In this document: piece by piece, positions 1 to 5,813 of the stretch | Position numbering within the stretch: the stretch's first letter is position 1 | How the letters are laid out: every line of letters begins with the position of its first letter | Notes under the pieces: model-generated | The model's database searches: none | The model's input: only the letters and a program-made list of their open reading frames with translations | What the model was told of the DNA's origin: nothing | Origin: an uncultured Prevotellaceae bacterium | GTDB taxonomy: Bacteria > Bacteroidota > Bacteroidia > Bacteroidales > Bacteroidaceae | DNA: 8,402 nucleotides | NCBI GenBank assembly: GCA_958404085.1 | Contig: CATXZX010000052.1 | Location: 1-8,402 of the forward strand | Reading direction: 5' to 3' | Program-made: the position numbers and the translations under genes

Positions 1-566
1 TGACCGATATCTTGTTCGGACGTTACAATCCTTCGGGACGTCTTCCGATTACGTTCTATCGTTCGGATGCCGATTTGCCCCCGTTCGAGGATTATTCGAT
101 GGCGGGACGTACGTATCGCTATTTTGACGGTGAGCCGCTTTATCCGTTCGGTTACGGTATGAGTTATACGACGTTCCGGTATAAGAATCTGAATGTTCCG
201 GTTGAAGCGCAAACGGGCGACTCCGTAAAAGTGAGTGTCGAAGTGTCCAACGTGGGTAAGATGGCCGGCGAAGAAGTCGTTCAGTTGTATTTGTCGCATC
301 GCGGAATGGCAGCGGAGGCTCCGTTGTGTGCTTTGAAAAAGTTTGAGAAAGTACTTCTGAAACCGGGTGAGCGACGTGTCGTGACCTTTGTGTTGTCGCC
401 GCGCGAAATGGCTTATGTAGACAAAGCCGGAGATATTCGTGAGGACGCTGGTACCGTCGAGGTGGTTGCCGGTGGGGTATGTCCGTCGGCTTCGCAACGG
501 TTTACGAAAGGACTGTTGAAGGCATCGTTGAAATTGCAGGGAGAATCAAAAACTTTCTTGTATTGA
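1..566 (+). CDS. C-terminal part of a GH3 glycoside hydrolase (beta-xylosidase/beta-glucosidase type), 5'-truncated by the window
   Basis: The reading frame is open from the first complete codon at base 3 to a TGA at 564-566, giving 187 residues; the start and catalytic N-terminal barrel lie outside the window. Visible are the end of the GH3 C-terminal alpha/beta sandwich (DILFGRYNPSGRLPITFY), then FEDYSMAGRTYRYF and PLYPFGYGMSYTTF, the standard lead-in to the fibronectin III-like domain. That domain runs from about fragment residue 70 to 150, with VSNVGKMAGEEVVQLYLS as its signature. The FEDYSMAGRTYRYF motif is common in Bacteroidales GH3 enzymes annotated as xylan 1,4-beta-xylosidases, but specificity cannot be read from this end. 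Such enzymes release single sugars from oligosaccharide non-reducing ends, usually in the periplasm. It is followed after 4 bases by the GH43 gene, so an operon is likely. A TTG at 12-14 is only a leucine codon, not a start. Confidence 0.93.
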   Translation, partial: TDILFGRYNPSGRLPITFYRSDADLPPFEDYSMAGRTYRYFDGEPLYPFGYGMSYTTFRYKNLNVPVEAQTGDSVKVSVEVSNVGKMAGEEVVQLYLSHRGMAAEAPLCALKKFEKVLLKPGERRVVTFVLSPREMAYVDKAGDIREDAGTVEVVAGGVCPSASQRFTKGLLKASLKLQGESKTFLY

Positions 567-570
567 TGAC

Positions 571-1995
571 ATGAATGGTATGATGGAAACAGGAAGAGGA
601 CTTTTACGGCAGATACCGGCCGGTTTGTTTTGTCTGGCTTTGATGGCATGCGGGAGCAGCCGGAATACGGAGAAACAGCGTGAGTCGTATGCCATGAACC
701 CGATTTGTCCGCAAGGGGTTTATATCGCCGACCCGGAGGTCCGTCAGATGCCGGATGGCCGTGTATATATATATGGTTCGCGCGATGAGCCGGCCAATGC
801 CTGGTGCTCGCGTACGTACAATGTCTTGTCTTCTTCGGATTTGAAACAATGGATGCTGGAACAGACGTCTTTTTCGACGCATGGCCTTGGCGATCAGGTC
901 GGCTATAATGACGAGATTCTTTATGCGCCGGATTGTGTCCATCATAATGGCAAATATTATTTGTATTATTGTCTGACGGGCGGCGGTGAGGACGAAGGTG
1001 TTGCAATTTCCGATTCTCCGTATGGCCCGTTCCGTGATGGAACGAAAATAACCGGTATACACGGGATCGATCCCTCGGTTTTTATAGACGATGACGGACA
1101 GGCTTATCTCTTTTGGGGACAAGGAAACGCCAAGGGGGCCAAATTGAGCCAAGACATGCGTTCGATAGAAGGACCGGTTCATGAAAAGTTGCTGACGTAC
1201 GATCGTGATGCGTTTAACGAGGCCAGTTCGGTGCGCAAGCGTAACGGCATATATTATTATGTGTATGGCGGACACCAGCGTCATGGAGAGTCGAACTGCG
1301 CAACCCTTAATTACGCGACGGCCACATCGCCGCTCGGTCCTTATACTTATAGGGGCGTGATAATCGACAACTTCGGAAGCGGACGCAATTTAGTCAATAA
1401 TCATGGTTGCATCGTCGAGATAAACGGAAATTGGTATGTGGCTTATCATCGGCCGACGCATGCGCGTTCAACGTTGCGCAAAGCGTGTCTGGAACCGATC
1501 AAGTTTAATGCGGACGGCACGATTGATGAAGTGGAAATGACAACGCAGGGAATCGGTGGCCCTATATCGCCGCGTTGCCGGATGGAGGCTTATCGGGCTT
1601 GCTTGCTCTCGGGGCATGTGATGCCTGTTGTCCGGCGTCCGGACAACGATGTTCCGGTGGAATATCTGGCTGCTATCCGTTCCGGAGACCATGCTTATTG
1701 GAAGTATTATGACTTCAGTGCGGCCAAGGTGCGCAAGTTTGTTTGTAAAACCTGGGGCGCTAACAAAGCGGCTTCCATTGAGATACGTCTGGATAGTCCG
1801 GATGGAAAATTGATAGGCTCTTGTCCGCTGAAACCGATGGGAGGCGAGGTGGCTTACTCTATTCATGAAACATCGGTCGAGCCTGTTTCGGGTAAACATG
1901 CGCTGGTATTGGTGTTCAAAGGTGAGGAACAAAATGCCGATCTCCTGAATCTGGAATGGTTTACCTTTGAGGAAGGAAGAAAAAAGAATAGATAA
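571..1995 (+). CDS. GH43 family glycoside hydrolase lipoprotein with C-terminal CBM6-like module
   Basis: This 474-residue protein has a lipoprotein signal peptide: a basic start, a hydrophobic stretch, and lipobox LMAC with Cys27, so it is probably membrane-anchored facing the periplasm or the cell surface. The five-bladed GH43 propeller spans about residues 40-330. The three expected carboxylates are present: Asp54 (ADPEVR, general base), Asp167 (GIDPSVFIDDDG, pKa modulator) and Glu217 (FNEASS, general acid). NNHGCIVEINGNWYVAYHR (276-294) and the EPI/DGTI/MTTQG segment are also typical. Residues about 355-470 resemble a CBM6-like carbohydrate-binding sandwich. Known GH43 activities include alpha-L-arabinofuranosidase, beta-xylosidase and galactosidase; the subfamily is not resolved here. 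Met4 (580) and Met5 (583) are alternative starts, and no Shine-Dalgarno sequence separates them. Its stop overlaps the next start by one base. Residues after Cys27 (GSSRNT) lack an obvious acidic surface-export signal. Confidence 0.93.
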   Translation: MNGMMETGRGLLRQIPAGLFCLALMACGSSRNTEKQRESYAMNPICPQGVYIADPEVRQMPDGRVYIYGSRDEPANAWCSRTYNVLSSSDLKQWMLEQTSFSTHGLGDQVGYNDEILYAPDCVHHNGKYYLYYCLTGGGEDEGVAISDSPYGPFRDGTKITGIHGIDPSVFIDDDGQAYLFWGQGNAKGAKLSQDMRSIEGPVHEKLLTYDRDAFNEASSVRKRNGIYYYVYGGHQRHGESNCATLNYATATSPLGPYTYRGVIIDNFGSGRNLVNNHGCIVEINGNWYVAYHRPTHARSTLRKACLEPIKFNADGTIDEVEMTTQGIGGPISPRCRMEAYRACLLSGHVMPVVRRPDNDVPVEYLAAIRSGDHAYWKYYDFSAAKVRKFVCKTWGANKAASIEIRLDSPDGKLIGSCPLKPMGGEVAYSIHETSVEPVSGKHALVLVFKGEEQNADLLNLEWFTFEEGRKKNR

Positions 1996-4514
1996 TGAAA
2001 AGATTTGCACTGATAGGTTTTTGTTGTATGTGTCTGGCTGTAATGTCGGCACAGCGAAGAGAAATGAACTTCGATGCGGATTGGCGTTTTGCGCGTTATG
2101 GTTTGCAAGGTGACGGAACGTGTGTGGCCGAACCCGAAGGAACAGACTCGCCCTCCCAATATACTTTTTCCGATAATTCCTGGCGGCACCTGGATTTGCC
2201 TCATGATTGGGGCATTGAAGGACCGTTTCGCCCCGATCTGGAAGGTTTTACCGGTAAACTGCCATGGAGGGGCATCGGATGGTATCGGAAATATTTCAAA
2301 GTAGAACCTTCGGAGAGAGGCAAGCGTTTTTATCTGGACTTTGACGGAGCGATGGCAAATGCCGAAGTTTGGCTCAACGGACAAAAGGCCGGAGGGTGGC
2401 CGTACGGGTACAGCTCGTTTCGTGTGGACCTGACTCCTTATATGAATTTTGACAAGGAAAATGTGGTGGCTGTCCGTCTGAATACGGAAATACTGGGTAG
2501 TAGGTGGTATCCCGGGGCCGGCATTTACCGGCATGTGCGTTTGGTAAAGACCGAACCGGTACATGTATCGCAATGGGGCGTTTTTGTGCATACGCGGGAT
2601 GTTTCTGCTGAGCGTGCCGTGGCCCGGGTTCAGGTGAACGTAAGTAACCATCGGGCAAAAACCGTATATGGCACTTATCGGGTCGCCATTCATGAATTGA
2701 CGGCCGATGACTGTTTGGGAAAATGCGTGGCTGTTTCTTCCGAAACACCCATCCGTATCGAATCGGATGTCGTGCAGCGCGATAGTGTGGAGTTGACGGT
2801 CGGGAAACCGAAACTTTGGAGCTTGGAGCAGACGAACCGTTATCTGGCCCGGGTTACGGTTTATGAAGATGGAAAACCTGTCGATACGTATGATACGCCT
2901 TTTGGTATCCGCACCATCCGGTTTACGCATGACAAAGGATTTTTCTTGAATGGTGAACATGTACAGTTGAAGGGAACGTGCAATCATCACGATTTAGGAG
3001 CGTTGGGCAGTGTCGTGAATACGGCGGCCTTGACCCGTCAGTTGCGTATTTTGAAAAGTTTCGGATGCAATGCTTTGCGTACATCGCACAATCCTCCGTC
3101 TCCCGATTTGCTGACATTGGCCGACAAAATGGGATTCCTTGTGCTGGACGAAGCGTTCGATTGCTGGAACCACGGAAAGAAAAAGGGCGACTACGGTTCG
3201 CTTTATAAGGAATGGCACGAGAAAGATATCGAAATGCTTGTTTGTCGTGACCGGAACCATCCTTCGGTTATCATGTGGAGCATGGGTAATGAAGTTCATG
3301 AACAATATTATCCCGAAACAGGTGTAGCGAGCCACTTGGTAAAAGTCGTGAAACGTTTCGACAGAACGCGCCCGGTTACGTTCGGAGCTTCGTATCCGAG
3401 TCGTTCGGCTATGAACGGAACCGAATTGCAGGTGGATGTACACGGCATGAATTATGCAGCGGGCGTATATGGCGGACCCGATTTTTATGGCGATTTTCTC
3501 AATAAGCCCGGGCATGAACATCTGGCGGCCTATGCCAGCGAGACGAGTTCGACGATGAGTTCGCGCGGTGAATACTTCCCCCGTCGTTTTCATGTTTCCT
3601 CTTACGATTTGAACCAACCCGGATGGGGTGGATTGGTAGACGAAGAATTTTCGGCGCTCGACCGTTATCCGGCCATATGCGGCGAATTCGTCTGGACCGG
3701 TTTCGACTATCTGGGTGAACCGACACCTTTCAATACGGATGAAACGGTGTTGCTGAATCATGCGAATATGACCGAAGAACAATTGCAGAAGGAACGCGAG
3801 AAACTTCAACAGATGGATTCGAAACGTCCGACCTCGCGGAGCAGTTATTTCGGTATTGTCGATTTGGCCGGATTTCCGAAAGACCGCTATTATCTGTACA
3901 AAGCGCATTGGTTGCCCGATACGCCGATGGTCCATATTCTGCCGCATTGGAATTTTCCGGACCGGATAGGCAAGAAAACGCCGGTCTTTGTGTATACGTC
4001 CGGAGATGAGGCGGAGCTTTTCTTGAATGGAAAATCGCTTGGTCGGAAGCGTAAGGGACAATACACCTACCGTTTACGTTGGGAGGATGCGGTGTATGAA
4101 CCGGGCGAGTTGAAGGCTGTCGCATATAAAAACGGAAAACGATGGGCTGAAACGCACGTGCGGACAACCGGCGAGCCAGTTGCTTTGAAATTGCGGCCTG
4201 ATAAAATGAAATTGAAGGCCGATGGGGACGATTTGGTCTTTGTGCGGGTGTCTCTTGTCGACGTGGAGGGAAATGAAGTCCCGACAGCCGAAAATCGGAT
4301 TTCCTGTTCGGTGAACGGTAAAGGCTGCGTGGTGGCTACGGACAACGGTGATCCGACATCCATGCAGATTTTTTCGGAAACTGAACGCCCTGCTTTCAAC
4401 GGCCTGTTGCTGGCAATCGTCAAAGCCGGTAAAGGCACGCATGGCAAATTGGTGTTCAAGGCGGAATCCGAAGGCCTGAAGGGCGCAACGGTTGTCCTGA
4501 ATGTGAAAAACTGA
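1995..4514 (+). CDS. Exported GH2 beta-galactosidase-type enzyme with DUF4982-like and C-terminal GH2 domains
   Basis: This 839-residue protein begins with a type I signal peptide (MKRFALIGF and a hydrophobic core), probably cut after Ala19 (VMSA/QR), so it should be soluble in the periplasm. Domains in order: GH2 jelly-roll sugar-binding domain (about 23-185; LPHDWGIEGPF, GIGWYRKYF, WYPGAGIYRHV), immunoglobulin-like domain (about 187-305), TIM barrel (about 310-635), DUF4982-like region (about 645-725) and a C-terminal GH2 beta domain (about 728-838). Acid/base is Glu433 in MWSMGNEV. The nucleophile is probably Glu516 in SETSS, by its spacing and by the downstream GEFVWTGFDYLGE motif, which matches the LacZ segment after its nucleophile. 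A charged helical insert at about 590-612 seems normal for a Bacteroidales subgroup. Beta-galactosidase is the commonest annotation, but glucuronidase-like or other GH2 activities are not excluded. The TAATG overlap suggests translational coupling; the purine-rich run at 1969-1980 is too far upstream to be an ordinary ribosome binding site. Confidence 0.94.
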   Translation: MKRFALIGFCCMCLAVMSAQRREMNFDADWRFARYGLQGDGTCVAEPEGTDSPSQYTFSDNSWRHLDLPHDWGIEGPFRPDLEGFTGKLPWRGIGWYRKYFKVEPSERGKRFYLDFDGAMANAEVWLNGQKAGGWPYGYSSFRVDLTPYMNFDKENVVAVRLNTEILGSRWYPGAGIYRHVRLVKTEPVHVSQWGVFVHTRDVSAERAVARVQVNVSNHRAKTVYGTYRVAIHELTADDCLGKCVAVSSETPIRIESDVVQRDSVELTVGKPKLWSLEQTNRYLARVTVYEDGKPVDTYDTPFGIRTIRFTHDKGFFLNGEHVQLKGTCNHHDLGALGSVVNTAALTRQLRILKSFGCNALRTSHNPPSPDLLTLADKMGFLVLDEAFDCWNHGKKKGDYGSLYKEWHEKDIEMLVCRDRNHPSVIMWSMGNEVHEQYYPETGVASHLVKVVKRFDRTRPVTFGASYPSRSAMNGTELQVDVHGMNYAAGVYGGPDFYGDFLNKPGHEHLAAYASETSSTMSSRGEYFPRRFHVSSYDLNQPGWGGLVDEEFSALDRYPAICGEFVWTGFDYLGEPTPFNTDETVLLNHANMTEEQLQKEREKLQQMDSKRPTSRSSYFGIVDLAGFPKDRYYLYKAHWLPDTPMVHILPHWNFPDRIGKKTPVFVYTSGDEAELFLNGKSLGRKRKGQYTYRLRWEDAVYEPGELKAVAYKNGKRWAETHVRTTGEPVALKLRPDKMKLKADGDDLVFVRVSLVDVEGNEVPTAENRISCSVNGKGCVVATDNGDPTSMQIFSETERPAFNGLLLAIVKAGKGTHGKLVFKAESEGLKGATVVLNVKN

Positions 4515-4544
4515 CCACTGAGAAGTAAAATACCGCGGTCATAT

Positions 4545-4583
4545 ACTCGGGCGTATAAGTCGAGAGGGCTTATGCGCCCGAGT
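4545..4583 (+). terminator. Strong 15-bp hairpin after the CAZyme operon, probable terminator or 3'-end stabiliser
   Basis: The arm at 4545-4559 (actcgggcgtataag) pairs with 4569-4583 (cttatgcgcccgagt) over 15 positions, all Watson-Crick except one G-U wobble, around a 9-base loop. It starts 30 bases after the GH2 stop. No T-run follows directly (cgtgtaac comes next), so by itself it is not a classical intrinsic terminator. It may work with the second hairpin at 4595-4615 or protect the mRNA 3' end. Confidence 0.6.
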
Positions 4584-4594
4584 CGTGTAACAAA

Positions 4595-4615
4595 GGAACG
4601 GTGTTCCGGTTTTTT
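4595..4615 (+). terminator. Small hairpin followed by a T-run, candidate intrinsic terminator
   Basis: ggaac at 4595-4599 pairs with gttcc at 4603-4607 around a 3-base loop (ggt), followed by gg and then six T at 4610-4615. Stem plus T-run is the intrinsic terminator pattern, though the stem is short and two G lie between stem and T-run. It lies just downstream of the larger hairpin, so the two together could separate the CAZyme operon from the ribosomal operon. Confidence 0.45.
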
Positions 4616-4701
4616 GCAGATTTTGTAGGGTTAAATAAATCTAAAAGTAATGCGCTTGATTTGGCGAATGAATCTTTTCTCCTGATTATGAAGGTGAAAG
4701 T

Positions 4702-4733
4702 ATTGTGTATGTCGATGATTCTTTGTAACTTTG
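4702..4733 (+). promoter_or_regulatory. Bacteroidota sigma-ABfr-type promoter for the rpsL operon (P1)
   Basis: TAACTTTG at 4726-4733 is a perfect match to the Bacteroidota -7 box TAnnTTTG. A TTG at 4703-4705 (attg 4702-4705) lies 20 bases upstream, in the place expected of the -33 TTTG element. Transcription would start near 4738-4741, giving a leader of about 75 bases before rpsL. The only long operon downstream is the ribosomal one, which needs a strong promoter. Confidence 0.72.
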
Positions 4734-4763
4734 CAACCCGAAAAGGCGTATTGTATACCTTTG
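4730..4763 (+). promoter_or_regulatory. Second, overlapping candidate promoter for the rpsL operon (P2)
   Basis: TACCTTTG at 4756-4763 is a second perfect TAnnTTTG box, 30 bases after the first. The TTTG of the first -7 box (4730-4733) sits 22 bases upstream and could act as its -33 element, slightly longer than the usual spacing. A start near 4768-4771 would leave a leader of about 46 bases. The rest of the leader to 4815 is A-rich and looks unstructured. Confidence 0.42.
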
Positions 4764-4815
4764 TGAAGTGGAAAATAGTAAAAATAAAATATATAACAAT
4801 TTAAAATTCAAACAA

Positions 4816-5199
4816 ATGCCTACTATTCAGCAATTAGTAAGAAAAGGTAGAGAGGTTTTGGTTGACAAGAGCAAGTCTCCGGCATTGGACTCTTGCCCGC
4901 AGCGTCGAGGCGTGTGCGTTCGTGTTTATACGACCACTCCTAAAAAACCTAACTCTGCAATGCGTAAGGTAGCACGTGTGCGCCTGACGAATTCTAAAGA
5001 GGTGAACTCTTATATTCCCGGCGTTGGTCACAACCTGCAGGAGCACTCCATCGTGTTGGTGCGTGGCGGTCGTGTGAAAGACCTTCCGGGTGTTCGTTAT
5101 CACATTGTACGCGGTACTTTGGATACAGCTGGAGTCGCTAATCGTACTCAGCGTCGTTCTAAGTATGGTGCTAAACGTCCTAAAGCAGCTAAGAAGTAA
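4816..5199 (+). CDS. rpsL: 30S ribosomal protein S12
   Basis: S12 sits at the decoding centre of the small subunit and helps monitor codon-anticodon pairing. The protein from the ATG at 4816 is 127 residues (E. coli 124) and aligns along its length: MPTIQQLVRKGRE, CPQRRGVCVRVYTTTPKKPN, VGHNLQEHSIVLVRGGRVKD and the basic tail. Lys43 and Lys44 in TPKK and Lys88 in GGRVKDLPG, where streptomycin-resistance changes fall in other bacteria, are wild type. Asp89 is the position methylthiolated by RimO in E. coli. An in-frame ATG at 4768 would add 16 residues (MENSKNKIYNNLKFKQ) that no S12 has and would place the start at or before the P2 start point, so 4816 is chosen. The bases before it (ttcaaacaa) are A-rich with no Shine-Dalgarno. 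First gene of the operon; followed by rpsG after 115 bases. Confidence 0.98.
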   Translation: MPTIQQLVRKGREVLVDKSKSPALDSCPQRRGVCVRVYTTTPKKPNSAMRKVARVRLTNSKEVNSYIPGVGHNLQEHSIVLVRGGRVKDLPGVRYHIVRGTLDTAGVANRTQRRSKYGAKRPKAAKK

Positions 5200-5247
5200 T
5201 TAATTTATTAACGTTGATTGGTTTGAAGGAATCTTGAGGGTTGAGTA

Positions 5248-5267
5248 AATGGTTTGGAGAAACCGTT
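5248..5267 (+). promoter_or_regulatory. Hairpin in the rpsL-rpsG spacer, candidate S7 autoregulatory site
   Basis: aatggttt at 5248-5255 pairs with aaaccgtt at 5260-5267 over 8 positions with one G-U wobble and a GGAG loop. It lies in the middle of the 115-base spacer (5200-5314), which is long for this operon type. In E. coli S7 represses its own translation by binding the rpsL-rpsG spacer; a similar role here is only inferred. Another ggttt at 5220-5224 could compete for the same aaacc strand. No T-run follows, so a terminator is unlikely. Confidence 0.35.
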
Positions 5268-5314
5268 GAAGAACAATGAAGACAACCGCAAACTAAAAAG
5301 AATCATTTGATAAA

Positions 5315-5791
5315 ATGAGAAAAGCTAAACCAAAAAAACGTGTGATCCTTCCGGATCCCGTGTTTGGAGACCAGAAGGTTTCTAAGTTTGTGAATCATTT
5401 GATGTATGACGGAAAGAAGAATACATCTTATGAGATTTTTTATGCAGCTCTGGAGATAGTCGGACAGAAAATGAAAGACGAAGAAAAGAGTGCTTTGGAG
5501 ATTTGGAAAGCCGCTTTGGATAAGATAACACCGCAAGTCGAGGTTAAATCTCGTCGCGTAGGTGGTGCTACGTTCCAGGTGCCGACTGAAATCCGCCCCG
5601 ACCGCAAGGAGTCTATTTCGATGAAAAATATGATTCTCTTTGCACGTAAGCGCGGTGGTAAGTCGATGGCCGAGAAGTTGGCTGCCGAGATTATGGATGC
5701 TTATAACGAGCAGGGTGGTGCGTTCAAACGTAAGGAGGATATGCACCGTATGGCTGAGGCTAACCGTGCATTCGCTCACTTTAGATTCTAA
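5315..5791 (+). CDS. rpsG: 30S ribosomal protein S7
   Basis: S7 starts assembly of the 3' domain of 16S rRNA and lies near the E site on the subunit head. The 158 residues match the usual bacterial length (about 155-160). Recognisable are the basic N-terminus (MRKAKPKKRVILPDPVFGD), the helical core KFVNHLMYDGKK, the beta-hairpin EVKSRRVGGATFQVP (76-90) that reaches toward the E site, and the conserved ARKRGGKSMAEKL (110-122). The C-terminal helix ends EANRAFAHFRF. The start ATG at 5315 follows the A-rich gataaa, with no Shine-Dalgarno. It lies between rpsL and fusA as in the E. coli str operon; fusA begins 22 bases after its stop. The upstream spacer holds a hairpin that could serve S7 feedback control. 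Confidence 0.98.
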   Translation: MRKAKPKKRVILPDPVFGDQKVSKFVNHLMYDGKKNTSYEIFYAALEIVGQKMKDEEKSALEIWKAALDKITPQVEVKSRRVGGATFQVPTEIRPDRKESISMKNMILFARKRGGKSMAEKLAAEIMDAYNEQGGAFKRKEDMHRMAEANRAFAHFRF

Positions 5792-5813
5792 TCTTTATTT
5801 TTGAAAGTACGAA

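Noticed and set aside
580..615. Apparent mistake or insertion-like charged segment in GH2 (protein residues about 590-612, bases 3762-3830)
   Set aside because: The charged helix between GEPTP and SRSSYFG keeps the frame, and similar inserts occur in related Bacteroidales GH2 enzymes from memory, so it is not evidence of a broken or chimeric gene.
604..1284. Minus-strand open frame of 226 codons opposite the GH43 gene
   Set aside because: It is entirely antisense to a well-supported GH43 enzyme and its translation has no known motif.
1969..1980. Purine-rich gaggaaggaaga as a ribosome binding site for GH2
   Set aside because: It encodes part of the GH43 C-terminus and ends about 14 bases before the ATG, further than a working Shine-Dalgarno; the TAATG overlap explains initiation better.
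1863..4061. Two long minus-strand open frames (1863-2990 and 2994-4061) opposite the GH2 gene
   Set aside because: They lie wholly opposite a gene with clear GH2 motifs, their translations show no recognisable domain and an odd composition rich in Arg, His and Ile, and they have no spacing or start signals. They look like by-products of codon use on the + strand.
4532..4539. 8-base palindrome accgcggt after the GH2 gene
   Set aside because: It is too short to form a meaningful hairpin on its own and occurs by chance; the 15-bp hairpin next to it is the likely functional element.
4601..4804. Possible 67-residue protein in the gap before rpsL
   Set aside because: It starts within the candidate terminator hairpin and runs through both promoter boxes and the leader. 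The translation has no recognisable domain, and the base composition looks intergenic.
4768..4815. Extended rpsL start adding 16 residues
   Set aside because: The added residues (MENSKNKIYNNLKFKQ) do not occur in S12 proteins, while the ATG at 4816 gives the standard N-terminus MPTIQQLVRKG.
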